A stretch of DNA of 64,000 nucleotides from Glycine soja (taxonomy: Eukaryota > Streptophyta > Magnoliopsida > Fabales > Fabaceae), in contig NC_041011.1 in the NCBI RefSeq assembly GCF_004193775.1, positions 44,027,167 to 44,091,166 of the forward strand, in the 5' to 3' direction. The position numbers and the translations under genes were made by a program. Below are positions 39,235 through 52,005 of the stretch, piece after piece (the stretch's first letter is position 1; every line of letters begins with the position of its first letter). The notes beneath the pieces were generated by a model, which saw only the letters and a list, made by a program, of their open reading frames with translations, did not search any database and was not told where the DNA came from.

Positions 39235-40300
39235 GGTGGATGATCATATAGTTAGCTTCATATAAACAGTTTTTGCACTAGAGCATTGAATTCTCCACAT
39301 CTAACCACGTTTAACCAGTGCTAGTTTTTGTCCTGTTGAAAATTACCCATTCAAGACACAAAGTCAAAAAGATAAATCCTCTATTCTTTCACTTCTAAGC
39401 CAAATTTCCAGGTAACAACCTATCCAACACAAAGAGTTTCCAAACCTTAAACAGCGTACAATTTTTCATACATCATCCACCCGTCTTAATTACCATATTC
39501 TGAAGGTGACATAATTACTAAATCCCTCTAAAAAAGCAATTAAAATCAGCAGAGAAACTTGTATAATTATGATGGAGAACCAACAAATATCCTGGGAATT
39601 CTACACAATCCCTTCATTAACAATCATAAGAGGAATATGAATGTTCACCACCACCATTGATATCACTATGATCACATAATATTTCTTGTATAGATGGTCC
39701 TAGAAAGGAACCTGCACCCTAGTTCCATGAAGGAACTTAAGAATTCCAACCCTGCAATAATAGGCACATGAACAGCCAAATACAAAGTAAGCAAGGAGGA
39801 ATCAAAGGAAACACATTTTCAGCAAATTAAGAACCTTTTTTTTTCTTTTCAAATTAAACCAAAAGAAACAAAAGTGTTGCATGCTGCAGAATTATAATAA
39901 AAAACTGGACCCTTTGGTCTAAAACTAAACACAAAACCAATGATTTTTTTTTCTAAAATGGATACCTTTTTGTTTGCCCATGCATTGGAATTTGAGGTTT
40001 GAAGATTGTTGAATTGGGAATGCAAGGTTTTGGGGGAGGGTTGGAGGAACCCAAAAGAGAGAAATGGGAGTTGAAGTTTGGTTTTTGTTGAGAGGGAAGA
40101 GAAAGCTTGTTTGTTGTTTGTGAGGCGGGAGAATGAGAGAGAGAAAGAGGAAAAAACGTTCCATGAGGCTCGGAGTTTCCAACGAAGATGTGGGAGAACA
40201 ATTGTATTTGCTTAAAATGGCGCAGTAAGGATTTGGACAGTATGAAAACGAGGTTCTTCCAACTTCCATCTCAAAACATTCCTAAATCTTTCCACGACCT
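39235..40300 (-). promoter_or_regulatory. 5' leader of the RAF-like kinase, with probable intron and uORF
   Basis: A good donor (AAAAAG|GTATCC, exon edge 39966) and acceptor (TTTTCAACAG|GACAAAAAC, exon edge 39332) define a probable 5'UTR intron at 39333-39965. In the upstream exon an ATG at 40162-40164 opens an ORF of 66 codons up to the donor. After splicing it runs about ten more codons and ends at TAG before the main start. Transcription start is unknown; there is no clear TATA box. Confidence 0.5.
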
Positions 40301-40379
40301 TTGCCTAGGCCACATCATCGTGTTGTTTTACATGGGGGAACTTCATCCAAGGGTCTTAAATATTTTTTTTAGTTGATAC

Positions 40380-42470
40380 TTGCTCCTTAACTCGTTCCTG
40401 TATATAAAATTCAGCTATCTAATTTATCAATATTAAAAAAAATATATTAATTTAATTGATAATAATAATTTTTTTTCTTAAATTTATAACTTTTTCTAAA
40501 AAATATAATTATTATTATTAATATTTCTTTTTTTTTAATAATTTATCCATATATTCTCTTTCTTTTTTAATGATAATTATTTCTAGTTTAAGAATAATTA
40601 ATAAAAAAACATTACAAGTATATTCTTATAAAAATAAAGATTGAATTGTAATTTTGGTCTCTTAGTTTTTTAATTATAACATTTGGTCTCCATGAACATG
40701 ATTTTAGTTTCCTTGATTGTTAATTATAATATTTGGTCCTCTAATTTTATGAATTTGCGATTTAATCCCTTGATAAATTTTTAACTAATAACTTTTTTTA
40801 ATAAAAGATTATTAATCATAACATGTTATTTTTTTGATAGAATCACATGCAATAGTAAAGGTAGAAGGAGTGCTTGCATAGAAGAAGAAAAATACAATAT
40901 TGTGAAAAAATTATGATAGTAAATTTTTTATTCAATTTTTTAAGAATTAATGGTTTTGATTAATTTGTAATTAACTTGATAATTCAATTAATTAATTTTT
41001 TTTGTTATTAATCTATTTTGAGGATAAAAATTATCATTTTATAAGACTAAAAAAACCAAATGTTATAATTAAAATTTAACAAAATCAAAATCATGAATTT
41101 AAGAAATTATGGACCAAAATTATAATTTACTCAAAAATTAATTAATATTGTTTCAAACTTGGATCTTATAACTAGAAAATAAAGAAGTATTTTTTTATAC
41201 ATAAGAAAAAAAATAATATTTGTTTATGAATCTCTTTAAAAATTTTGCTATATTTTTTTTATCCATCTCCCTCTCTCTCTATATATATTTGTTAGGTATA
41301 AACATCTACAAATTGATTCTAAGATCTCACCAACTCATCTCAACTACAATTCGATAGTTTGAATTAGATTATCAAATTTAGTTAGAAGTCATCTTGTATA
41401 ACTTGATTATAGTGAGATTAAGTATAAGCAGCTGAGTTCTAGAATCGATTAACTCAACCCAACCTAATCTACATCTAATGCATTTTTTAATCTATATCTA
41501 ATATTAATAATAATAATTTTATAACTTAACTTATTTATTAGTGTCTATGGTATAGACACCCATCCGCAGGGAACATGTATTACATTATGTTTTTATTATT
41601 TAATCTGTATTGATCTTGTAGACCATAGAATCTTAAAGATACTTAAAAATTCAAATTATATATGCTTTCTTCTATCTTAAATATAAGCAACAACAAAAAT
41701 TAAACTTAAATATAAATAAATTTTAATTATATTTGTCCTATTTAATGATATTATCCAAAAAATATTCATCAATTAATTGTGATTTTTAGTTGAGTTATTT
41801 TAATTTTTCATATCAACTTCTAATAAAAATTATTTTAGGAAAAATTTTATTTTTAAATCTAATTAATAAAATTAATTGACATTAACAAACTTATTAATTA
41901 TTTCTCTTATATTTACGTATGGAGTAATAATTCTTTGGATGAGATTCTATGTGATTATAAACTCTTTAATTTTTGTTTTTTAAAAAATAAACTATTTAAT
42001 ATAATAATTTATTTTCCGCTTTAAATTTTCTTTTTGTTTTTTTGACATTTTCAATAAGTGAGATTCTCATTTTTCTTTTATTTTTAATTTTAGCCATGGA
42101 ATGTTGTCTTCTATTTAATCCTTTGTAGCATTATATTTATTTGGACCATTTTTTTTCCATAACATAATAATATTTTAATTGGTTGACCTAACACTTAACA
42201 TTGTTAGATGGAATAAATGTGATTTTTTTTTTGTACAGAGAAGTGTGATTTGAATTTACTTTTTGCCTTTTAATTTATTTATTTTTAATTCAATTTAATC
42301 CTCCACTTAAAATTCAAAAAGGACCCGGAGCAAGGGCAGGAAAGGAAAACCGGAAACGAAAAATAATCGCTCGCATTGGCGGGAAAACCAGGAACCAAAA
42401 AACAAAACACAGTCGAAAATGGATATATGCAAAACGGAAAAAGAGAAGAGAAAGAGAGAGTGCGTGTAAA
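40380..42470. other. AT-rich region between divergently oriented kinase and FLIP genes
   Basis: About 2.1 kb with no credible ORF. It contains a foldback element (40641-41132) and A/T low-complexity DNA. The last 150 bases (GGACCCGGAGCAAGGGCAGG..., GGCGGGAAAA) are GC-richer and probably form the FLIP promoter and 5'UTR. Confidence 0.5.
40641..41132. repeat. Foldback MITE-like repeat, about 490 bp
   Basis: TTGTAATTTTGGTC...TTTTTAATTATAACATTTGG on the left is mirrored by CCAAATGTTATAATTAAAA...GGACCAAAATTATAATTTA on the right. The two arms of about 50 bp pair well. Confidence 0.7.
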
Positions 42471-45400
42471 ATGGCGGAAGGGAGCTCCAGCACAGATATT
42501 CAGAGAGTACTCGCAGCCATTAAATCCTCCGAGGCAAGCTTCTTCTTCTTCTCTCTATCGTTTCTGTTTCTATTTGTAAACTTCACTTCATCAATGTGGT
42601 CTCAGATTTTAGGGTTTTATGTACAGATTGTGGAGGATCGCGTTGAGTTGTTTAACGATCTTCGACGCATAGAATTGAAGAACGTGTCCGAGTCCGACTA
42701 TGGTTCCGTCATTAACTGCCTCGTAGTATCCTTGTTTGCTTTCTTTCAAATCTCCGTACAGATGCATGTTAATTCAAAACTCTGCAAAACTCCGTTATAT
42801 CTTTCCAATCAATCACTTGTAGCATACTTACTTGTTAGATGCATTATTGGTTTTTTTTAATTATTATTAATGATTATGATTTCATTAGTGTTTGTGCTTG
42901 AAATTATAAGATTCATGGCAATTCAAGCAATATATAGGCCTAAGATTATTTTTTATTTAAATTCAAGAATAAGTAAGAGCTCGATTACCTGATAATGAAA
43001 CTTCATAACCATAGGCCCTGCTTGCAGACGTTTTTCTATAAGTGCTTGTAGAAGAAGAAATTAAGGAGTTAAAAATGAATTAAACTTCTTCCATTAGTTA
43101 AATTCAACTTATACACTTAATTTTTATAAAAGTACTTTCATCTAACTTTTTCAAAAGTTGAGGTGCATGAGTTGATTTTAACTTATGGAAGAAGCTCAAT
43201 CCATTCTACCTTATGTTCTTCCACTATAAGTGTTTATGGAGAAGTTTATTCAAATAGGACATGAGCTATGATCTTACTTGTATGCTACTATTATGGAACT
43301 CTATTACTTGTCTGCTTCCTTGTTTCCACCTTAACTACTAGTTTGATCTTTTGGGAGAACTTCACATGTTTGGATGTGACCCAGTGCATGCTAAATAGAA
43401 GCATTATACAAGTGGCTTTGAGCTATATGGATTTTAACCCATCCAGTTGCTTACCACAATTTCTCACTCTTGGAGTCAGGGTATCTCTACTCGTCTCGTG
43501 TTTTTACTTTCTCTTTATCCATATACATATCCCTTTACATTTTCACATGTCCTAATTTTGTATGTCTTTTCTTATAACACAATCTCATTATCAGGCCTGT
43601 GTCTGGTGTGACAAGCATCTAAAGATGAGTCTTTTGTCATCCGAAGATTCTCAGGAAGATGAACATAGCTCTGTATTTTACCAGGTAAGAGTTCTTTGTC
43701 ATAGACTGAACTCAAATAATAATTGAAAAGGTATTTTACTTTACAATAGAAAAAAAGGGTTTCTTGGTTGGTTGTATATATTATTATATTTTTAATAGTT
43801 TTTCTTGATCGTTTTGTATATTTTTCCCTTGATTAATAATTTGGAATTGATCTCTCCTTTACTAGCAGTAAAAGTAACTCTTGCAGATAATAGAATATAT
43901 TTATTTCCCCAACACCAGGAAAAGTAGATATTTAAGAGATGCCTTTGCTGGACAAATATGACTGAATGCAAGTTTCCTTTGATCAATAAAGGGAAAGAAG
44001 AGATAATATTTGTATTATGTTTCTCTTGTTATTTTTTTTTATGATTCTTTATGATCATGCAATATTGCAATTTGCTCAAAGAGGATTACTTATTTGAAAT
44101 AACATTGGACAATGAAGGACAACAGAAAAACAGTAAGAGGAAAAATTAAGTAGTCTCAATGTTGAATCACTACTCACTGGTTGTCATTATTGATGAAATA
44201 TTTATAAGTGAGCTTACAATTACATGTGCTGATTTGTAAACCTGAACCACCAATTGACTTGCAAGTTGCAACTGACAATTAGGAAAATAAGTTATGGCCC
44301 CTGCAAGCTATGGTTTGTGAAACCCATCCTAATGTAGCTAATTCTGTCTATTAAATTTGAGTATATTATAAAACTCAAAATGACACAAATTGGCTAAGAA
44401 AAAAAAGAAAATAGCAATGGAGCAAAGATGCACAATAGGCCAATACCTCAACGTTGTTTTATAGAAAATACAAGTGAAACACTAAATTTCATCCCAAATC
44501 AGCTGCTTTGCCAAAGAAATCTCCTTGGTCCTTAAAGATCATTGCTACTCTACTTTAGACAAATTCATTGATAATACTCCAAGTACTCAAAACCTAAGAT
44601 GCTTCCTTTTAGTAATATCCCAGGAGACAATGAAATGCACTGTGACTGATGTGGGATGAAGAACTGCACATTGCTGTTACTGTTAACTTATTTATGGCAT
44701 TAGCATCTCAATTTGACAGAGTCAAAAGTAGGGAACAAAGGACCTCCTAAAGCACCAAAAAAACACAGAAGATAGAAAAGCAAACCATTAGCAAAAGTCC
44801 AAGAAGATAGAAACATGAAAATATTTGATATGTTTTCCTGATAAAAGCTTTTACTGACAAGCTTATTTATGGCAATGTCATTGATTGAGATTTCAATTTG
44901 ACAGAGTCAAAAGTAGGGAACATACAAGTCTTTTGATTTGTAAAGCTCTTGGAGGAATTGCTTGATTTTCAGTCTTCTTGAAACATTCATTTGATAATTT
45001 TCTTAGTGACATCAATTTTTATTATGTTGTCATGTTGTGTAGCTTCTTGTGGAGATCCTAAGGTTTTCTGCATCAACATTTTCAACTTTGTTGAAATTCA
45101 CTGATTTTGGTGACAAGGAATTGATGGACACTGTTGAAATCTTCATTTTAGAAGCATTAAATCTGACTAAAGATTCTATATCAGAGGCTAAGGTAACATG
45201 TTTCTCTCTGTACCACACTTGACAATGTGGGAACAGTTTATATTTGTTTTTCGTTTTAATTAAATGATTTGGGATTTAGTTTTGATCTATTGCCAGTTAT
45301 TATTTTCTTTCAACCTTATTATTACTTAATCATGCATTTCCACATTATTAAAGGAGAGTGACTTTGACAACTGCTTAAAAATTCAACCTCATACCCGTCA

Positions 45401-48400
45401 ACACATGATTGAGTTGTAGCATTAAAAGACTTCTCTGATTGTTGATCAAAATTGAACTCAATAGTTTATCAGTCCTTTGGCATGCCTTTGAAATTTTGAT
45501 CCCTGTGAGACATTCTGTTTCAATAAAGTCCTTGAATGGTTAAATATATTATTTCTATATTCTTATTTCAGTGATACTCTATGGTAGTGAATGTTGGGTA
45601 CTAAAGTGCTAGTAAGAGCAAAAACAATGTTGCAGAGATGATATTTCTTGTATTCATATTTACACTGCAAAATTTTCTATCTGTTTCTAAGCATAGTTAT
45701 TTTCTGCTATTAAGCAGAAAATTCAATCATTTGGATCAGAAATATTGAAGGTTGCACACGTGGTCATTGATGCCGTGGTAAAATTATGCAAGGTGCGTTC
45801 TGAATTAATAAACCAGGAGGTAGGTGATGAAAAATGGTTGAGGCTTGACAAGCCTGCTATTGTTGACCATGTTATCAACATAACAAAATGTGCAATAGAA
45901 AAGCTGTCTCAGATTGGTGTCCTTGCTGCAAATGATGGTGGCAACTCAGTCAATATTCTTAATGTCTCCTGGAAAGGAATTGTTTCTTTGCTTCAAATTG
46001 GTGGTGGGCATTTTACAGAAGTTGACGTAGCAAATATAGTGTTAACATTGCTTGCATTGATAACGGAGCCTTTGAAATGTGCTGCCCAGGCTTGGTCTTC
46101 CTCACTGAATGAAGCCATTTCTGTAACTGAAGCTAAAAGGATCTTTGTGCCTGTGAAATTTTACCTAATTAATGCTGTTAAAATATGCTCACTGTATCCT
46201 CATCAGGCCTATACAGTGTACAAGGAAATTACAGAGTGTGTTCTCAAGATCACATGTTTTTGGATTTTTGTAAGTAATGAAAACCTTCTGAAATGTGCAT
46301 CTGTGGTAATTACCGAACTACTGGAGGAAACAACATTGAATTTGCTTTTGTCTTTGCTAAATTCTTATAAACTGAAACTGGAACAGAAGCTTGAGGTGCT
46401 AGAATGGTTGTTCACTAATAAAGGGGATTCTCATTCTGGCCTTGATTGTCCAACCTTAAGTGATTGTAACCTTGCATGGGTTAATGATATCTTTTGCAAT
46501 AGTTATGAAAGTATGAGCAGAGCAAAAATACTAATACTTGGTCGAGTTGTATTGTTTATTAACTTCTTCAGATATTCTCTTGGGCTCGATGGAGATATGA
46601 AAATAGCAATAACTCAGAAGCTTTATTGGTTTTTGGATGTTTTAGTTGAGGAAGATGTCTATTCTCATATACTTGTTTTGCAATTTCCTTTATTGTATGG
46701 ATCTGGAAAAACAGCAGAACTGGTGAGGCAACCTATGTTTACTTCCCTCTTGCAAGCATTCAAAACCTTCATGATTGTGATCTGTTCAAGTACAGCTTGG
46801 GAGGAGTTGGAGTCTTTCTTACTAGAGAATTTCTTTCATCCTCACTTTCTATGCTGGGAGATTGTGATGGAATGCTGGTGCTTTATGCTGCGATATGCTG
46901 AAACACAAATGGCAAACAACATCCTTAGCAAACTATGTTCATTACTTAAGCTGTTGGCATCCTCATACTCAGTTTTTGTGCCTTATTCTTCCTTCAGAAA
47001 GTTGGCAAGATCAATATGCATGCTTTTAACCAATGGTGCACAATCAATGGTTAACGAGGTGTACATGTCTCTTGTTGGTGATGGGAAATCACAGTTGTCA
47101 TCAATTTTTTGTTTGGCTTTGTTCATGGAAGGTTTTCCTTTTGATTTACTGACAGATGAATTGAGAAAGACTTCCATTCAAAGAATTATATCTGATTATT
47201 TTGACTTCATAGACAACTTTGATGAAGCGTCATTGGTGGCATGCTCCTCTGGCTTGTTTGGTGTTCCAGTTTTTATTCTTTCTGCTTCTTTGCAATCACT
47301 GTAAGTATTTCTGGTTTGTTACATTCCATCCATTTTTGGATTATTATAAGTCAAAATGAAATATTTAAAGTAGTCTTCATACAGCACATACAGGCATGTA
47401 CACTGGAATTTTTATTAGTTCTGTATAGTTTGTTATGTCTTTATATCAAAGACTCCTTAAATCTTGGAAGCAAAAGTCAGATTTGAGTTTGATCTCTCAC
47501 ATGCACGTTTCAACCTGATCTGAATGTGACGGACTTGATTTTGCTTCAGTTCAATTTTCAACCTATCTTCTTCTATCCTTTCACTGAACCTGAATATTAT
47601 GTTGGTCCCAGCTTTAAGACTTGTGTTCCCATTTTCCTGCAGCCAGGATGGACTATCTCATATTGATGAAAGGGCCCGGAAGTTTTTGGTTGCAATTTCT
47701 TCTAATTACAAAAGTACTGTAGACAAAGTAATCAAGGACCGTTATCTTCAGCTTTTCAGTGAAACTCTAGGGATCATCTCATATTTTAAAAAACTGTATA
47801 CCTCAAATGATATTGAACAAGTCATCATGGAGATTCAAAATATCTTTTTGTCTGAGCCTCCAGCCCTTTTGGACAAATGCAAACCACATTTGGCCCAATT
47901 CCTTGCAGGACTTGTTCACATGGAAATTTCAGAAAGTGATGATGATGCAAAGAGCTGTGCTGTGTGGGAATTATATCACTTGCTCCTGAAAGAGCGGCAC
48001 TGGGCACTCAGTCACTTGGCAATAACTGCATTTGGATATTTTGCTTCTCGTACTAGGTGCAATAAGCTATGGAGATTTGTTCCAGAAGATGCAGCGCTTT
48101 CATATGATATAGTTTCAGGAGTGGAGTCAGATCAGCAAAGATTTATGGTTGAGTTTGGAAAATTTCTTAAAAAGGAGATAGCTCTTCTTACACTTGCACC
48201 AATCCCTGAACAGCTTGAGCTGCTTGGGAGAGAAGGTTTTGTGTTGAAACAGATGGTCCAAAAGATTTCAGCAATTGCTAAAGAGAGAGAGAAATGTGAG
48301 GTCATGGAAGTTGATCACAAGAGCCAATCACATAAAAAGAGGAAACTTCCTGATGGAATTAACAGAGGAGTGGAATTGCTGAAAAATGGTTTAAAAATTA

Positions 48401-48570
48401 TTGGTGACGGTCTATCCCAGTGGCAGCTTAATGATTTTGATACCACTGAACTGCATGTAAAATATTTGACTCAATTTTCTCAACTTGAAGACGTAATTAC
48501 TCACTTTGAGGAATTGACCGGGAGCGGTGAGGTATGTTCATCTTCTATGCAGAGTAATTCTCGAGCTTGA
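42471..48570 (+). CDS. FLIP: FIRRM/C1orf112 homolog (FLIP, FIDGETIN-like-1 interacting protein), complete
   Basis: Seven exons: 42471-42533, 42627-42725, 43358-43480 (or 42627-42733 with 43342-43480), 43595-43684, 45043-45192, 45718-47300 and 47643-48570, giving 1011 (or 1019) residues. The protein is all-helical and Leu-rich. Two blocks match what I know of human C1orf112. One is ESFLLENFFHP...MECWCFMLRYAE, in the central exon (about 46813-46915), against a WCFLARYG-type motif. The other is LLKERHWALSHLAITAFGYFA (about 47971-48040). In Arabidopsis FLIP works with FIGL1 to control RAD51/DMC1 and limit meiotic crossovers; nuclear action is expected. A basic KKRKLPDG patch near the C-terminus may be a nuclear signal. 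The ATG at 42471 is the first in the leader and opens MAEGSSSTDIQ. Exon 7 has a donor-like GAG|GTATGT 39 bases before the stop, so an alternative end is possible. Confidence 0.85.
42534..42626 (+). other. GC-AG intron 1 of FLIP, 93 bp, in frame and without stop
   Basis: TCCGAG|GCAAGC ... TGTACAG|ATTGTGG. Its length is divisible by three and no stop occurs, so retention would add 31 mostly hydrophobic residues. The interior is U-rich (TTCTTCTTCTTCTCTC), like a plant intron. Confidence 0.75.
42726..43357 (+). other. Intron 2 of FLIP with U12-like signals
   Basis: The donor GTATCCTTG matches the U12 consensus GTATCCTTT at eight of nine positions. TTCCACCTTAAC at about 43323-43334 contains a U12-like branch site (consensus TTCCTTAAC). 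The phase-0 acceptor is GGGAG at 43353-43357. The alternative U2 reading is donor CTT|GTTTGC at 42734 with acceptor ACTAG at 43341. A foldback repeat (43010-43262) fills the middle. Confidence 0.5.
43010..43262. repeat. Foldback MITE-like repeat, copy 3
   Basis: It starts about GGCCCTGCTTGCAGACG and ends GTTTATGGAGAAGTTTATTC. Interior words such as ACTTCTTCC/GGAAGAAG and AACTTATA/TATAAGT are inverse. It shares the end style GGAGAAGTTTATTCAAA with the copies at 16901 and 24170. Confidence 0.5.
44708..44922. repeat. 30-bp exact direct repeat in FLIP intron 4
   Basis: TCAATTTGACAGAGTCAAAA plus GTAGGGAACA occurs at 44708-44737 and 44893-44922. Weaker similarity upstream of each (CTTATTTATGGCA) suggests an old tandem duplication of about 185 bp. 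Confidence 0.8.
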
Positions 48571-51070
48571 TTATTGATTGATGCATGTTTTGTTGTAAAG
48601 AAATCTTTGCCTTCTGTATAAATCTAAAGTGGCAGATCATCTTCAGTAAAATTTAGTTCCTCCTTACCCTTACTAATCTTGTATTGTAGTGATTTAGCAT
48701 TATGTAGCATTCAAGTACGAAATCTGTCTTACGTCAAGACAGTGTTACTTTTTTTTTTTTTACTAGAAGACTGTTACTTATGTACCGTAGCAATGTCTTC
48801 ACTTTAAATGATGTTATTTTTCTTTTTGCCCCCCTTAACTTTATTTTACTTAAAAAGAAAAATGATTGATATTCATATACATTCTATTTTTGGGTGTAGG
48901 AGGCGAAAAGTGAGATAAAAAGAAAGGAAAAGAAAAAGTGAAAGATGAGATAAATAATGTGAACAGAAAAATGAGGTGATAATATTGTGGAGGAGTATGA
49001 ATAATAAAGTAATTTGAAAAACTGCTGAAAAATTTATTTTCTGTACCGAACCCAAGCACTTATCCTATCCTAGTACAAGCAAAGTTAAAAATTGTAGAAA
49101 ACATATCTGGATAATGATTCTTTAATGTAAAGAAGAAAAAAAAGGTCACTGTATGTGCTTAATTTTTTAGAGGATATTTTGTCTTTATAGCGAAAAATTA
49201 AATTTGTTCAAAGGATGATAATCAAATTCTATTAAAAAAAATTAAAGCATTAGAGTTAAAAAGCATAGCTATTGTGTATATAATCTAACATAATTGTTTA
49301 GAAGATTTTCTAACTTCTGTACATACATTGTATAGTATTGTAAATGTAATTTCATCTGCCTTTGACTCTTTGTGGAAAAGTTAGACTTTGGGTTATATTT
49401 AAAATTCCATAAGGTGATGGATCATTGCGTGAATCCAGGTCGTATGTGCTTGCATAGTTGTATACCTAACTACTGATTATTTTATATGTCCATCCTACAT
49501 TTCATAATAGTTTCTTAAATTAAAATTGTTTCTTAAAAAATAATAGTTTCTTAAATTAGATTGTTTTGTTTTTTCCCTTAATTTAAAGTTGCAAATATTT
49601 ACTATAGTGGTGCAAATACAAGTCAGTCAACTAATTCAATTGCGAGCAGCAACCTATTCGATAATTGGAAGTTTGATTTAATATTAAGTACAGTCATCTT
49701 ATATTATGTGTGTATTAAATTAGGATTTTAAAATGATAATTTCAGTATAATTTTTTTTATTTTAAAGATTGTGGAAAGATATTATGAGTTATTAGTTTTT
49801 TTATAAGACTTTTATAATAATTTAGATTTTAATACATTTATATCATAAGAATTTAAAGTATTTAAAAAGAGCTTATATATATTTATAAGATTCAAAAGAA
49901 TTATGTGAATTTTAAAAACACATTTAAAATTATAATAATTGATAAAAAAGTAATAAAAAATAATGAAATTTGAATTAAAAAAAGTAAAATTAATATAATT
50001 TTTTTAATCTTTTAATAACTAAATTATTTCTAACTTTAGGTCTTACAGTAATCCTTTTTACAATAATATCTACTCATTCTCATTTTTAGATTTGAACAAT
50101 AAATATAAAATTATAGGTTGATTTTTTAATTTTTTTTCTTCAATTAATATAATTATTTCATGATAAATCTAATAACATGTTTAAATGAAATGTAATAATA
50201 AGTCTATACTAGAAGGGAGTGATCAAGGTGAAAAATTTGTAAGAGGATTATTAAGTTAGGAGAATGATAAAATTAAGGGTGATAATTATGAAAATATTAA
50301 GTCAATCATGTGATGAACATAATTAGTATAAGACAAACATGATTAACATTAATAGATAAGATAAATATTAATTTAGTTTAGAAAGCAAACAAAAAAGTGT
50401 AAAAGGGAGGAGTATATTTGACCTTTTTTGGTTTAAAAAAATAAAAAAACATATATGACACATACATTCAGAAGAATAAGAATATTAATGTTGACGGTTA
50501 TTCATTCAGTATCTCTTTCAATTAGTCAATATCACTTTTGCATTAGGTATTGAATTGAGAAAAATACATTGTGATGAGGAAAAAGAAAATCTAGTAATCA
50601 TAAGACAGAAAATAGTCTAACAAAATCGTAAGGGTTTGAGTCAGATTATTTGATAGATATTTTATACTAAAAAATCAAATAAAATTCATCGAAATCTATC
50701 TTAAAAAATAATCTATTTAAATTTGTATATTTTTAAATATCAATTTTTTAAGCTATAAAAAATATTAATTAAATACTAACGGATTTAGTTATATTCTTTA
50801 AAAAATTCTATAAATCTTAATTAAATATGATAAAGCTTATTTATATTATTTAAAAATCCTAAAAAAATATTACAAGAAATTCTTTTATAAAAAAATTCTT
50901 TTAAAATCTTTCTAAAATTCTAATCCAGTACATCCCATTAAACTTTTATTGCTTTCACAGATATGTCAAGACATCCTAATAATGGAGTGGAAACTAAAGA
51001 AACACGCATAACAAAACGATTCAGACAGATACAAAGTGATTCATACTTGATCTCATATAAGATTACTTTC
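48571..51070. other. Intergenic region, no gene seen
   Basis: It starts with the FLIP 3'UTR. The block at about 49050-49560 is related to 57170-57660 (see that repeat entry). The rest is A/T-rich, with many AATAATAAA-type words and no credible ORF. Confidence 0.55.
49050..49560. repeat. Diverged duplicated non-coding block A
   Basis: Ordered shared words with 57170-57660 include CTATCCTAG, TTTTAATGTAA.AA..AAAGAAAAAA, GGATAAT..CAAATTCTATT, GCAT/CTATTGT, AGATTTTCTAA and TTTGTGGAAAAGT. Same orientation in both. Block A lies 1.5 kb left of the GST gene. Confidence 0.6.
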
Positions 51071-51963
51071 TTAGGTACATGCCAAACGTTTTTCTCTAAT
51101 AAACTTAGCAAAAGCCACCATTTTCTCATGGTCTGGGAGGTTTTCTTTAATAACTGCAACATCCTTGAAATTATTATACCATGAATGCAAGTGAGGGAAT
51201 TTCTCATCTTCCAGGACCTTCGCGTCAAGAATATCTTCTGCAACCACAAGAATTTTGAATATGGACCCAAAAGCTATGTCCATAATGTTAATAATGTCTC
51301 CCCCAAAAAATTTCTTCTGATCACCAAAACACTGATTCTCAACAACCCTGAGATGCTCCCATATCTTCTCTATGCTCTTTTCTCGCTCTTCATCATTATT
51401 GCTAAGGAAGAATGCAATAACTGCAGAAAACTTCAAAAGTTGACCCCAAATATTATTATCACTTGGATCAAAATAGGAAATGTTGCAGCATATAAAGTAA
51501 TTAATGAGAAAATATAAGATGGTATGCTAAGTTAATTATTGCCAAAGTTCAGATAAATTTAATATTAATTGTATAAATGCAGGTGCTCTTGATCAAGATC
51601 AAAGGCTAGAAACTTTAAGTAGTACTACATGATTAAGTTTTTAAAAATTACCATGTCATCATCAGCATATTTAACCCAAAACCTTGCCAGAGCTCTCTCG
51701 TAGGGATCAGCAGGAAGTAATGAATTATGTGACCAAATCTCATCAATGTATTCAACAATAAGCATGGACTCACATAAGGGTTTTCCATTATGGACAAGCA
51801 CTGGAGTTTTCTTGTATACTGGGTTGTATTCAAGAAGTTGAAGACTCTTATTGTAGCGGTCTTCTTCTATGTTTTGATATGGTATATCCTTTAACTTTAA
51901 GGTCCATACCACCCTCAAAGTGTAGGGACTATACCAAAATCCATGAAGCTTCACCTCTGCCAT
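51071..51963 (-). CDS. Tau-class glutathione S-transferase, complete
   Basis: Two exons, 51652-51963 and 51071-51430, with one intron at 51431-51651, give 223 residues, the normal size for plant tau GSTs. The enzyme conjugates glutathione to electrophiles in the cytosol. The N-terminal thioredoxin-like domain (about 5-80) begins [20 protein letters not shown]. Ser12 in the YSP motif is the expected catalytic residue, and [15 protein letters not shown] carries the cis-Pro and the glutathione-binding Glu-Ser. The single intron falls after the conserved [12 protein letters not shown], its usual place in tau genes. The C-terminal helical domain ends with [14 protein letters not shown]. The linker segment [18 protein letters not shown] is typical. 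The exon 2 acceptor is TTTTGAAG, since the nearby CTGCAG would shift the frame. A broken copy lies about 4 kb to the right. Confidence 0.92.
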
Positions 51964-51998
51964 CCTGACTTATTTTTCCTAATCCAACACTAACCTGT

Positions 51999-52005
51999 TT
52001 ATATA
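51999..52005 (-). promoter_or_regulatory. Probable TATA box of the GST gene
   Basis: On the minus strand CACTATATAAACAGG lies about 36 bases upstream of the start codon. This would imply a very short 5' leader, or a start further upstream than shown. Confidence 0.45.
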
